Assembly (NCBI GenBank): GCA_036272735.1
Contig: DATAYF010000458.1
Location: 1 to 31,711, forward strand
DNA from: DATAYF01 sp036272735
GTDB lineage: Bacteria > Chloroflexota > Ktedonobacteria > Ktedonobacterales > Ktedonobacteraceae
Direction of reading: 5' to 3'
Length of the DNA: 31,711 bases
Below the pieces are notes generated by a model that did not search any database, had not been told where the DNA came from, and saw nothing but the letters and a program-made list of their open reading frames with translations. The translations under genes were made by a program, and so were the position numbers. Of this stretch, positions 1 to 7,922 are shown piece after piece (positions within the stretch are counted from its first letter, which is position 1; every line of letters starts with the position of its first letter).

Positions 1-1698
1 CACATCCCACACCATCACGCTTTGATCGGCGCTGGCCGAGGCTACATACCGACCATCGGGCGACCAGGCCAGGCCGTAAACCGCATCGCTATGACGGTTC
101 CAGGAGGCCACGTCGGAACCATCGGCAGCATGCCAGATGTGCACCGTCTTATCATCCCCGCCCGAAGCTATGTAGGGCGCGTTGGCGGAAGGCGACCAGG
201 CCAGGGCATTGATGGCGTCGTTATGACCGCTATACGTCACCAGCGCATCACCAGCGTGTAAAGCAGGCCAGACCTGCACAGTTTGATCGGCGCTCCCCGA
301 AGCGATATGTTGGCCACCAGGCGACCACGCGAGCGCGTTGACGCTATCCACGTGCCCTGTGTAGTTCTTCTGGTCAACGCCCAAACGGGTCGTCCAGACG
401 CGTACGGTATGGTCCTTGCTTGCCGAGGCGATATACGCGCCATCAGCCGACCAGCCCAGCGCTTTGACAACATCGATATGGCCGCGATAGGGGTACAATA
501 GCGTACCTGCTGGCAAGGATTTCGGTACCAGGGCCGCGTCAGGCGGGGACGCGGGTTGTAGGGAACGCAGGAACGCATCATAGCGACGTGAGCGCACAAG
601 CCAGACGGCACTCCCGCCGATAACACCAGCGGCGACTACGCCACCCAGACCAGCCAGAGCCGTGCGACGCGAGAAACGCCGCGCTGGTATGGTCTTTGGT
701 AACACGGGCGATTGTGTGGGCGTAGACACAATGGAAGAGGCGGTATGAGATGTGGACATGCTATGAGCGGGAAATAGTATAGGAGACACATTATTGCTGC
801 TCAAGCGGGCCGCGTTGCGTGGACAGGCATCGGCGAAGGCATGGGCGAAAGCGCCCACGCTGGGGTAGCGCCGTTCGGGATCTTTCGCCAGCGCTTTCAA
901 AACGACTTGCTCGACAGCATGCGGCGTATCGGGATGACGTTCGCTCAGCAGAGGGGGCACCACGCGGATATGCTGCTCCGCCAGTTCGCTCATCGTGCCC
1001 GTGAAAGGATGGGAGCCACACAGCCACTCGTACAGGACCACGGCCAGGGCATATTGATCGCTGGCCGGAAAAGCCTTCCCATAAAACAGTTCGGGAGCCA
1101 TATATGCCAGCGTCCCAACCACCTCGTGTTGTCTGGCCGGTTGCGCCATGACCGCGATACCAAAATCGCTCAGCACGATCTCTTCATGCCAGCCGAATAG
1201 CATATTTTCCGGCTTGACGTCGCGATGCACCAGGCGTTGTGCATGCGCGTAATCGAGCGCGGCGGCAACCTGCGTGAGATAGGATAGGATCAGTGGATAG
1301 GAGACCAATGAGCCAGCAGGGTGACGCTGACGTAGCGAACCACCAGGAGCATAGTCCATAACGAGGAATGGCACACCATCTTGTAACGCGAAATCGTGGA
1401 TGCTGACGATATGGGGATGGCGTAGGCGTGCAACTATGCGAGCTTCTTCACGAAAGCGCAGATGGTCGGCGTTTGCCAGTTGGGTAGTGAGTACTTTGAT
1501 AGCAGAATGAGTATTGAGGTGAACATGCTCGCCCAGGTAGACCTCGGCGAAGCCACCTCGCCCTAACAACTGGACAAGCCGATAATTTCCTAATGCTTGA
1601 CCAACGCGCCCGCCACCCGTAGCAGGTATTTGCCCAGGACGAGAGGCAGTAGGCCAGGTCCATTCAGAATCGTTATGGCGTTGCGGTAGTTCGTTCAT
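1..1698 (-). CDS. Serine/threonine protein kinase with C-terminal WD40 repeats (partial, C-terminus beyond the window)
   Basis: The reading frame is open from ATG at 1698 to the window edge (566 codons, no stop). Residues ~38-290 form a Hanks-type kinase: glycine loop GRGGF (46-50), ATP lysine in AIKVL, catalytic HRDVKPEN (158-165), DFG (178-180) and MAPE (200-203). A Ser/Thr/Pro-rich linker follows, then one membrane segment (~346-368) preceded by a basic RRFSRR stretch. From ~405 there are at least four WD40 units, each with a GH dipeptide, an LAWSP-type strand and a VW end. The layout suggests a receptor-like kinase with a cytoplasmic catalytic domain and an extracytoplasmic beta-propeller that may bind a ligand or partner. 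This is known for kinase-WD40 fusions in Chloroflexota; the ligand cannot be read. AAAGG lies just upstream of the ATG. secG lies behind it on the same strand, 113 nt away. Confidence 0.93.
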   Translation of the reverse strand, partial: MNELPQRHNDSEWTWPTASRPGQIPATGGGRVGQALGNYRLVQLLGRGGFAEVYLGEHVHLNTHSAIKVLTTQLANADHLRFREEARIVARLRHPHIVSIHDFALQDGVPFLVMDYAPGGSLRQRHPAGSLVSYPLILSYLTQVAAALDYAHAQRLVHRDVKPENMLFGWHEEIVLSDFGIAVMAQPARQHEVVGTLAYMAPELFYGKAFPASDQYALAVVLYEWLCGSHPFTGTMSELAEQHIRVVPPLLSERHPDTPHAVEQVVLKALAKDPERRYPSVGAFAHAFADACPRNAARLSSNNVSPILFPAHSMSTSHTASSIVSTPTQSPVLPKTIPARRFSRRTALAGLGGVVAAGVIGGSAVWLVRSRRYDAFLRSLQPASPPDAALVPKSLPAGTLLYPYRGHIDVVKALGWSADGAYIASASKDHTVRVWTTRLGVDQKNYTGHVDSVNALAWSPGGQHIASGSADQTVQVWPALHAGDALVTYSGHNDAINALAWSPSANAPYIASGGDDKTVHIWHAADGSDVASWNRHSDAVYGLAWSPDGRYVASASADQSVMVWDV

Positions 1699-1811
1699 AA
1701 GCCTTTATCTCGCACTGCCACCACTACTAGCTATAGCACCTCACGAGCAAGAAAAGGCTTCCTACCTACCCTAAACAGGGCCTGAGCGACGCACGGCACA
1801 CGCTGCTACGC

Positions 1812-2054
1812 TTACAAACGGCCTTGCAACGCGGCAGACAAGACGCCGACCAGGGCAAAGAGTATCACGAAGATAATCGTCATATTAAAGATAAGTTTTT
1901 CGACGCCGCGACGGGTCTTAAAGACCGAGCCTGCACTGCTGCCGCCAAAGGCGCTACCCAGGCCCGCGCCGCGTACCTGCAATAAGATAAAGAAGATGAC
2001 GGCCACACCAAGGATGATTTCTACGACATTAATAGCTGGGAGCCACTGTTGCAT
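1812..2054 (-). CDS. secG: Preprotein translocase subunit SecG
   Basis: This 80-residue protein is the accessory SecG subunit of the SecYEG channel, which assists SecA-driven export across the cytoplasmic membrane. It has the family layout of two membrane helices (~9-26 and ~56-76) joined by a cytoplasmic loop. The loop carries the hallmark glycine/serine-rich segment (GLGSAFGGSSAGSVF, 31-45) followed by TRRGVEK. Length matches the family (70-110 residues). An AGGAAGAGG ribosome site sits just before the ATG, and a strong promoter lies 63-91 nt upstream. It is oriented like the kinase gene downstream, but the 113-nt gap gives no clear sign of co-transcription. Confidence 0.95.
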   Translation of the reverse strand: MQQWLPAINVVEIILGVAVIFFILLQVRGAGLGSAFGGSSAGSVFKTRRGVEKLIFNMTIIFVILFALVGVLSAALQGRL

Positions 2055-2116
2055 TAAAGCCTCTTCCTCGCTTTCGTCAAAGATCCAAAAATTGAAGGCT
2101 GATAATTTTCAGTGCT

Positions 2117-2145
2117 ATTATAGCATAGTCTTTGATAGTCGTCGA
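2117..2145 (-). promoter_or_regulatory. Probable sigma-A promoter of secG
   Basis: On the minus strand TCGACG (2145-2140) is followed by a 17-nt spacer and a perfect TATAAT (2122-2117). The -10 box is preceded by TGC, an extended -10 element. Predicted transcription starts about 55 nt before the secG start. Confidence 0.75.
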
Positions 2146-2247
2146 GCCATTGCAAACATCTCAACCATGTACTTTTCAGGTTCTTTGCCCCATTAGTAGT
2201 ACCTAAATAGCGGATAAGGCTACTTCTGAATAGCAGATTAAATATAG

Positions 2248-2265
2248 GTAGTAGTAGTAGTAGTA
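2248..2265. repeat. GTA trinucleotide microsatellite (six units)
   Basis: Six perfect GTA units lie in the AT-rich gap between secG and the YceI gene. No coding frame uses them. The tract may vary in length between strains. Confidence 0.85.
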
Positions 2266-2319
2266 TACTAGATACGAACCAAATTTTAAGATTAATTGAT
2301 TAAGGTTAATTGATATGGT

Positions 2320-2436
2320 AGGCAATATCTATGGTAGAACCACACTAAGTGGTGAAGAGCTCGAAAAAAGGACAAGAAATGAGCTCAAAATAGGCAACCT
2401 CCACCAGGTAATGTGGTTCTACCATAGATATTGCCT
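2320..2436. repeat. 117-bp element bounded by a perfect 25-bp inverted repeat
   Basis: Positions 2320-2344 and 2412-2436 are exact reverse complements. The 67-nt centre holds two GAGCTC sites (2357-2362 and 2381-2386) that can also pair, giving a long rod with an A-rich loop. No clean target duplication is visible at the ends, so MITE origin is unproven. A short open frame across it (2315-2515) looks spurious because it encodes both arms of the palindrome. Two TTAATTGAT direct repeats (2292-2300 and 2306-2314) abut the left side. Confidence 0.8.
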
Positions 2437-2467
2437 TACAAGAAATTACCCCTATGATTATCCTTAT

Positions 2468-2512
2468 AAACTAGCTATTCATCTTTTGACGGCTAGTTTA
2501 CGTATATATAAA
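2468..2512 (+). promoter_or_regulatory. Candidate promoter with flanking palindrome before the YceI gene
   Basis: TTGACG at 2486-2491 is followed after 15 nt by TATAAA (2507-2512), within an AT-rich run. An 8-bp inverted repeat (AAACTAGC at 2468-2475, GCTAGTTT at 2492-2499) brackets the -35 box and could be an operator. The short spacer makes the exact -10 uncertain. Confidence 0.5.
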
Positions 2513-2563
2513 TAATTAGTTTTTATTTCTTTTTCTATCTCTATCCCAAAAGGAGAACCGAAT

Positions 2564-3088
2564 ATGTCATGGAAAATTGATCCTTTTCACACGCTGGTCG
2601 AATTCTCCGTGAGGCACCTTGGTATTAGCATAGTCAAAGGGCGCTTTAAAGAAGTTCATGGAACGCTTGAAATTGATCCAAAGTACCCCGAAAACTCATC
2701 TGTTAGTGCCTCCGTCAACTCGGCAAGTATTGATACTGGCGCTGCTCAACGTGATGCCCATTTGCGCTCGGCCAATTTCTTCGAATGCTCAAAATATCCT
2801 CTCATTAGTTTTGAAAGCACGAGCATACGTGTAATAGCGGATAATCGTTGTGTCGTCACCGGCAATCTCACCATGCATGGAGTAACACGCTCCGTAGATT
2901 TTCAGGTCGCATATTTTGGCGCGAGCCAGGACCCAATGACGAATAGTATGCGTATTGGCATAGCAGCCGTGACTATTATTGATCGGCGGAACTTTGGTAT
3001 GACATTTAACCAGGTGCTCAAAACAAACGTTGATTTTGTGAGCTACGAGACGCGCATCGAAATAAATTTGGAAGCAGTTTACGTGTAA
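2564..3088 (+). CDS. YceI family lipocalin-like protein
   Basis: This 174-residue protein matches the YceI family: it opens MSWKIDPFHTLVEFSVRHLGIS, has the central pattern with LRSANFFECSKYPLISFEST, and has TMHGVTRSVDFQV near residue 105-117. YceI proteins fold as a single beta-barrel that binds isoprenoid or amphiphilic lipids. Proposed roles are in acid or base stress and isoprenoid handling, but no enzymatic activity is established. No signal peptide is present, so this member is probably cytoplasmic, unlike E. coli YceI. An AAAGGAG ribosome site lies 10-14 nt before the ATG. The gene stands alone behind its own candidate promoter and ends about 140 nt before the next gene on the same strand. 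Confidence 0.9.
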   Translation: MSWKIDPFHTLVEFSVRHLGISIVKGRFKEVHGTLEIDPKYPENSSVSASVNSASIDTGAAQRDAHLRSANFFECSKYPLISFESTSIRVIADNRCVVTGNLTMHGVTRSVDFQVAYFGASQDPMTNSMRIGIAAVTIIDRRNFGMTFNQVLKTNVDFVSYETRIEINLEAVYV

Positions 3089-3130
3089 CTGCGGAGAGGG
3101 GAAAATCCTGGAAGCGAACGGGCTATGCCC

Positions 3131-3159
3131 TTGTAGGTCACCTATCCTTATGGTACAAT
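3131..3159 (+). promoter_or_regulatory. Probable promoter of the metallo-beta-lactamase-fold gene
   Basis: TTGTAG (3131-3136), a 17-nt spacer, then TACAAT (3154-3159) preceded by TGG (extended -10). Transcription would begin near 3166, at the base of the GC-rich hairpin that follows. Confidence 0.6.
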
Positions 3160-3164
3160 AAAAT

Positions 3165-3192
3165 TCGGGCGAGGACAGTGGTCCCCGCCCGA
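3165..3192 (+). promoter_or_regulatory. GC-rich hairpin at the predicted 5' end of the transcript
   Basis: TCGGGCG (3165-3171) pairs with CGCCCGA (3186-3192), and two more G-C pairs form inside after one mismatch. It lies between the candidate promoter and the start at 3226. It could protect the mRNA 5' end or act as a weak terminator for the upstream YceI gene; there is no U tract. Confidence 0.55.
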
Positions 3193-3225
3193 TTTATGTG
3201 AGAGAAGAAAAAGCGCGACAAAAAT

Positions 3226-3879
3226 ATGGAAATATCCTGGTTAGGTCACGCCTGCTTTCAGCTACGTGGCAAAAATGTTACCTTGATTACCGACCCATTC
3301 TCTCCGCTTCAAGGACCGGCTCAGGGGGAAACGCTCCAACTGGGCAAGGTCAGCGCCCCTATCGTCACCATCAGCCATGATCATCCTGGACATAACTATG
3401 TCGCGGGTGTGGGGGGGAATCCTCGTGTGGTGCGCGGTCCAGGAGAGTATGAGATCAGTGATGTATTAATCACCGGCGTTGCGTCCTACCACGACACGAA
3501 GCGTGGGCAAGATTTTGGTCGCAACACCATTTATGTCATTCATATGGACGACCTGGTCATTTGTCACTTAGGTGACCTGGGCCATTCCCTGCAAGAGGAA
3601 CAGCTTGAAGAGGTTGCCGACGCCGATGTACTGCTGATCCCCATTGGTGGGCAGCACACCATCGGAGCTACGCAAGCAGCGGAAGTGATTAGCCAGGTTG
3701 ATCCACGCATCGTAATCCCGATGCATTATAGCGTTGCGCCCGATGGCAGCAGCCCCGTCCTCGACAAATTCTGTCGCGAGATGGGTATTGGGTCACTCAA
3801 TGCGCAGCCTAAAGCCATCGTCAACCGAACGACGTTGCCTACAGAGACGCAGGTATTGTTACTGTCACCTCGTCCATGA
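3226..3879 (+). CDS. MBL-fold metal-dependent hydrolase (Lactamase_B_3/UlaG-like)
   Basis: The 217-residue protein has the metallo-beta-lactamase fold of the UPF0173/UlaG-like group. His8 lies in WLGHACF, followed by DPFSP, the metal motif SHDHPGH (50-56), GD (116-117), and a final PMHY (His167). The family hydrolyses phosphodiester, lactone or related bonds, but most members lack a known substrate. One feature is odd: the canonical HxHxDH has Gly55 where Asp is expected, so the second metal site may be altered. This may simply be the subfamily consensus. The start has no strong Shine-Dalgarno sequence and sits in an A-rich stretch. pyrG follows after 133 nt, so joint transcription is possible. 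No signal peptide is visible; cytoplasmic. Confidence 0.88.
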   Translation: MEISWLGHACFQLRGKNVTLITDPFSPLQGPAQGETLQLGKVSAPIVTISHDHPGHNYVAGVGGNPRVVRGPGEYEISDVLITGVASYHDTKRGQDFGRNTIYVIHMDDLVICHLGDLGHSLQEEQLEEVADADVLLIPIGGQHTIGATQAAEVISQVDPRIVIPMHYSVAPDGSSPVLDKFCREMGIGSLNAQPKAIVNRTTLPTETQVLLLSPRP

Positions 3880-3918
3880 ACGTAGTTGTAGTAGGAGTAT
3901 TTTTTCATTTATTGCTTA

Positions 3919-3970
3919 TCCGAACCTGTAAGCGCGCAGCGCTAGCCACGCAGTGGCGTCAGGGTTCGGA
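3919..3970. repeat. Palindromic intergenic repeat, copy 1 (pyrG leader)
   Basis: An imperfect palindrome starts TCCGAACC and ends GGTTCGGA, with AGCGCTAGCC in the middle. Its sequence aligns closely with the reverse complement of 22681-22733, so both are copies of one dispersed repeat. It ends 42 nt before the pyrG start, probably within the transcript. Confidence 0.7.
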
Positions 3971-4012
3971 ACAAGAGCGTAACGACAAGGCTCCGGTTAA
4001 GGAGGACTCCTT

Positions 4013-5698
4013 ATGTCAAAATTCATCTTTGTCACAGGTGGTGTGGCATCATCGGTGGGGAAGGGTATCAGTGTCGCATCAATTGGGCGCGTCTTGAAAA
4101 ATCGCGGGGTCTCCGTTTCGCTTATGAAGCTCGATCCCTACATTAACGTGGACCCCGGAACGATGTCGCCCTATCAGCACGGCGAGGTTTTTGTCACAGA
4201 TGACGGTGCGGAAACGGACCTGGATCTGGGGCACTACGAACGCTTCACAGATGAACCAGCCTATCAGGCCAATAATATTACAACCGGTCAGATTTACGCC
4301 TCGGTGATCGCAAAAGAGCGCCGAGGCGAATATTTAGGCGGCACCATCCAGGTGATCCCGCATATCACCAACGAAATCAAAGAGCGCATTCACGCCGTGG
4401 CGCGCCGCTCTGATGCCGACGTGGTGATCGTTGAAGTCGGTGGGACAGTCGGCGATATCGAGGGTGAACCATTCCTGGAGGCCATTCGCCAGATGCGCAA
4501 GGACGTGGGGCGGCGCGACGTGCTCTATATGCACGTGACCCTGCTACCTTTCATCGGCGCAACCAAGGAACTCAAGACCAAACCGACGCAGCACAGCGTC
4601 AAAGAATTACTGCGCGTCGGCATTCAGCCCGATGTGATTATGTGCCGCTCAGATTTTCCGATGACCGAGGAGTTGCGCGAGAAGATTGCCCTCTTCTGCA
4701 ACGTTGAGTCGCGCGCTGTCGTGCCCATGCTCACCGCCGATACCATCTACGAAGTACCCTTAATTCTGGAAGATCTGGGGTTGGGCGAGTTTATGGTGCA
4801 AGAACTCAACCTGAAGGAGCAGGAAGCGCAGATGCAGGAATGGCACGACCTGGTTGCGAAAATCAAGCATCCACGCCCTGAAGTGACTATCGGCCTGGTT
4901 GGGAAATACGTCGAACTGCACGACGCCTACCTTTCAGTTGCTGAGGCGTTGCACCACGCGGGCTGGCACCATAACGTGGATGTGCGTATTAAGTGGATCA
5001 ATTCGGAGGCGCTTGAGCAGATGGGCGAGCACTGCACCGAGGCGTTGGAGGATGTCGCGGGCATCGTCGTGCCCGGCGGTTTTGGGGATCGTGGTATCGA
5101 GGGTATGATCCAGGCGGCCAGCTTTGCGCGGCGCAATAACGTTCCCTATTTGGGACTGTGCCTGGGTATGCAGGTCGCGGTCATCGAATTTGCGCGCAAT
5201 GTCCTGCAACTCGATGGAGCGAACAGTTCCGAATTCGACGCGCGCAGCCCGCACCCCGTTATCGACCTGATGCTCAATCAGCGCCAGGTTGCCAACAAGG
5301 GCGGTACGATGCGCCTGGGCAACTGGGTCTGCTGCTTGATGCCCGGCACCAAAGCCTATCAGGCATACAATGAACCCATTGTTTTTGAGCGCCATCGTCA
5401 CCGTTACGAGTTCAACAACGAGTATCGTAAACGTATGGAGTCGCACGGCATGGTCGTCTGTGGTCGCTCCGCCGATAACAGCCTGGTTGAAGTGATCGAA
5501 CTCAAAGATCATCCGTGGTTTGTAGGTTCGCAGTTCCACCCCGAATTCAAGAGTCGTCCTACCCGTCCACATCCACTGTTCCGCGATTTTATCGGGGCAA
5601 GTGTCACACGAGCGCAGGCCAGTGGACAGGTTGCGAAGGGCACGTTCGGTCTGGAAGCAAGTACTGTCGCACCAGATCACCTGGTCGAGAAAATGTAA
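4013..5698 (+). CDS. pyrG: CTP synthase
   Basis: This 561-residue enzyme aminates UTP to CTP using ATP and glutamine, the last step of pyrimidine nucleotide synthesis, in the cytoplasm. The N-terminal synthetase domain (1-~270) opens FVTGGVASSVGKGISVAS with the phosphate-binding loop, then LDPYINVDPGTMSPYQHGEV and EVGGTVGDIE (141-150). The C-terminal class I glutaminase domain (~292-530) has nucleophile Cys383 in LGLCLGMQ and the His509/Glu511 pair in SQFHPEF. Length is slightly above the usual 530-550 because of a ~30-residue tail. A strong AAGGAGG site precedes the ATG. The leader carries the dispersed palindrome at 3919-3970. A PRC/MgtE-N/CBS gene starts 5 nt after the stop, so the two are very likely co-transcribed. 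No classic poly-G attenuator of the B. subtilis type was recognised. Confidence 0.98.
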   Translation: MSKFIFVTGGVASSVGKGISVASIGRVLKNRGVSVSLMKLDPYINVDPGTMSPYQHGEVFVTDDGAETDLDLGHYERFTDEPAYQANNITTGQIYASVIAKERRGEYLGGTIQVIPHITNEIKERIHAVARRSDADVVIVEVGGTVGDIEGEPFLEAIRQMRKDVGRRDVLYMHVTLLPFIGATKELKTKPTQHSVKELLRVGIQPDVIMCRSDFPMTEELREKIALFCNVESRAVVPMLTADTIYEVPLILEDLGLGEFMVQELNLKEQEAQMQEWHDLVAKIKHPRPEVTIGLVGKYVELHDAYLSVAEALHHAGWHHNVDVRIKWINSEALEQMGEHCTEALEDVAGIVVPGGFGDRGIEGMIQAASFARRNNVPYLGLCLGMQVAVIEFARNVLQLDGANSSEFDARSPHPVIDLMLNQRQVANKGGTMRLGNWVCCLMPGTKAYQAYNEPIVFERHRHRYEFNNEYRKRMESHGMVVCGRSADNSLVEVIELKDHPWFVGSQFHPEFKSRPTRPHPLFRDFIGASVTRAQASGQVAKGTFGLEASTVAPDHLVEKM

Positions 5699-5703
5699 CC
5701 ACC

Positions 5704-7014
5704 ATGTTATACCTGAGTCAGATGCTCGGCACATCAGTAGAAGATCAACAACGAAGTCGTTCAGGCAAACTGATCGATGTGCTCATACCAGAGGAGCAGG
5801 TAGGAAGCGACGAAGCAGCCTACCCCGGCGCATTGCTCGTCGAGGGCGAAGCAGACAACTTGTGGCGCATTCCACTCCAAGCGGTGGAGCGCCACGAGGA
5901 TGCTTTTCGTCTGCGTATCCCCGAAGCACAACTCACCCCATATCAAGCGGCAGAGCGCGAGGTACAACTCGCTCAGGATGTCCTGGATAAGCAGGTCATT
6001 GATATCGAGCATAGAAAAGCCGTGCGCGTCAACGATATCTGCTTCGATGATGACTGGCGGGTACTTGGCATCGACACGACGACGCTTGGTCTGATCCGTC
6101 GCCTCGCGCCCCCCTGGCTACTTGGGCAGCGCGGTCAGCATACACACGTGGCGCTTATTCCCTGGGCCGACGTTGAACTCATCGGTGCTGTGCGGCCCGA
6201 CGGTGAGGAACAGGCCGCTGTACCAACCATCGCCGCTAATCTCGCACCGATAGCCAAAGTCGCTCACGTTCCCACTGGTCACCTCGGAGAACTCCATCCC
6301 GCCGATATCGCCGAAATCGTGCATCAACTCACCTCTGGACAGGGAGCGCGTCTCATCGAACGGCTCGACGACGAAACTGCCGCCGACACCATGGAAGAGA
6401 TCGATACCGAGCGCCAATTGCACATCCTCGACAACCTCGCGCCTGCACGTGCCGCCACGATTCTGCAAGCGATGGGTCCCGATGAAGTCGCGGACCTGCT
6501 CGCGCAGATGCCACAAGAGCGCGCGCAAGAACTCCTCAGATTGATGGAGCCCGAGGATTCAGAGGAGGTGCAGGAACTGCTTGGGTACGAAAAGGATACA
6601 GCGGGTGGATTGATGACCACCGATTATATCGTGCTCAACCAGACGCGCACCGCGCAGGAGGCGCTGGAAACCGTGCGTACAAACATTCGTGAGCAGGATG
6701 TGCGCCTCGCCTACATCTACTGTGTCAAGGACGAGAGTCAAGAAGAGCAACACATGCTGGGGGTTATTTCGCTGTGGGACCTGCTCATCGCGGCACCAAC
6801 GCAGACACTCGCAGAGATTATGGAGATGGACGTCGTAAGTGTGCAGGCAGATAGCGACGCGCAAAGTGTGGCGGAAATTATGGCGAAGTACAATTTGCTG
6901 GCGGTTCCGGTCGTTGACGAGAACGAAACGCTGCAAGGCGTGATTACCGTTGACGATGTGCTCGACGTGCTTTTACCACCAGAACGAAGACGCCGTCCAA
7001 CGCGTATGTATTAG
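5704..7014 (+). CDS. Soluble PRC-barrel / MgtE N-domain / CBS-pair protein
   Basis: The 436-residue protein joins two PRC-barrel-like segments (about 1-75 and 92-160), an MgtE intracellular N-domain (about 185-290, helical repeats with HPADIAEIVHQL and MGPDEVADLLAQMP) and a CBS pair (about 300-425, opening DTAGGLMTTDYIVL). In true MgtE channels the N and CBS domains gate a membrane pore by sensing Mg2+. Here the pore is absent and the protein ends in a basic tail, so it is probably a cytoplasmic sensor or regulator that may bind Mg2+ or adenine nucleotides. The start at 5704 was chosen because it lies 5 nt after the pyrG stop and begins the domain; the frame stays open upstream inside pyrG, but that extension overlaps it. 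Coupling to CTP synthase, a Mg-ATP enzyme, is suggestive but unproven. Confidence 0.85.
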   Translation: MLYLSQMLGTSVEDQQRSRSGKLIDVLIPEEQVGSDEAAYPGALLVEGEADNLWRIPLQAVERHEDAFRLRIPEAQLTPYQAAEREVQLAQDVLDKQVIDIEHRKAVRVNDICFDDDWRVLGIDTTTLGLIRRLAPPWLLGQRGQHTHVALIPWADVELIGAVRPDGEEQAAVPTIAANLAPIAKVAHVPTGHLGELHPADIAEIVHQLTSGQGARLIERLDDETAADTMEEIDTERQLHILDNLAPARAATILQAMGPDEVADLLAQMPQERAQELLRLMEPEDSEEVQELLGYEKDTAGGLMTTDYIVLNQTRTAQEALETVRTNIREQDVRLAYIYCVKDESQEEQHMLGVISLWDLLIAAPTQTLAEIMEMDVVSVQADSDAQSVAEIMAKYNLLAVPVVDENETLQGVITVDDVLDVLLPPERRRRPTRMY

Positions 7015-7036
7015 TAGATGCAGAACAGGTTATGCT

Positions 7037-7894
7037 TCACCCCAGAGCGAAACTAGCCTGCCCATATACTTTTGTCAAATCTCGTTGGGCAACAACTCCG
7101 CGCTGCATGTGACTGAGCACACGTGAGAAACGAAAACCGTAGTGTTCCAATAACGGTAGCTCTTCGCTATTTGCCAAAGCGACATTCACGCCAAAGCCAT
7201 CTGTAAAAGGGAGTTCCAGAATGCGTGCAAGTAACTGCTCGGCTACCGCAGGGGAACGCGCTACCCATGGACCGATAGTATTCGCTTGCGCGTAGATATA
7301 GCCAAAGATCTCTCCAGTTGTGCTGCGTGCCAGGAAAGCTCGTTGGGGATAGTCCTCCAACATAGCAGTAAGTACACGTGTGCGATCGGCTCCAAAATAG
7401 CGGGCATCAAAGTGCGCGACCGCTGACAGGTCTACGCGAGAAATCGGGAACAACGTCAATGGCTCACTTTGATAGAACGGTACGGGTACTTTCTTGAACG
7501 TACCAAGCCACGAGACCGTCTTTCCAATCTCAGAAAAACCATACTGCTTATAGAGTTGTGCCCCTGCATTCGTCGCATCGAGCAACACTGTCGGACACCC
7601 ACGCGCATCACTCCATGCTAGCAAGTGTTCCATGAGTGTTTTACCAATACCTTTTCTTTGCGCAGTGGGATGTACCGACATCATCCCTAGGTAAGCAAAA
7701 GTCCCGTAGTCAATTAATCCACCCAGGCCAACTGGAACTCCGTCCAACAAAACAAGTATCCAACCATCAGGCTGCAAGCGCAGATAGTAGCGAAGCATAT
7801 CTTTACGGCTACAAGAAGCGTTGTAAGCAGCAACAACGATCTCGTCAGCAAGATCGAGATCGTGTATAGTCAAAGCACGAACAGAAAGAGCCAC
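7037..7894 (-). CDS. GNAT acetyltransferase with YitH/HsnT-like C-terminal domain
   Basis: The 285-residue protein has an N-terminal GNAT domain (~1-140) with the acetyl-CoA loop QRKGIGKTLMEHLL and the late motif NAGAQLYKQYGFSEIG. The second half (~150-280) resembles the Acetyltransf_18 domain of YitH/HsnT proteins, with FDARYFGADRTRVL and GYIYAQ, ending LLEHYGFRFSRVLSHMQRG. It should transfer an acetyl group from acetyl-CoA to an amine; the substrate is unknown. It lies 28 nt downstream of the Cys-rich unknown gene on the same strand and probably shares its promoter. Its 3' end faces the PRC/CBS gene with only 22 nt between stops. Confidence 0.88.
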   Translation of the reverse strand: MALSVRALTIHDLDLADEIVVAAYNASCSRKDMLRYYLRLQPDGWILVLLDGVPVGLGGLIDYGTFAYLGMMSVHPTAQRKGIGKTLMEHLLAWSDARGCPTVLLDATNAGAQLYKQYGFSEIGKTVSWLGTFKKVPVPFYQSEPLTLFPISRVDLSAVAHFDARYFGADRTRVLTAMLEDYPQRAFLARSTTGEIFGYIYAQANTIGPWVARSPAVAEQLLARILELPFTDGFGVNVALANSEELPLLEHYGFRFSRVLSHMQRGVVAQRDLTKVYGQASFALG

Positions 7895-7922
7895 CGTTGT
7901 TCTATAACTTTCTTAGCAATAA

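Noticed and set aside
2315..2515. A 66-codon open frame upstream of the YceI gene
   Set aside because: It runs through both arms of the 25-bp palindrome, has no ribosome site and has no recognisable protein character.
4934..5734. A 266-codon frame antisense to pyrG
   Set aside because: It is a shadow of the pyrG reading frame; pyrG is unmistakable.
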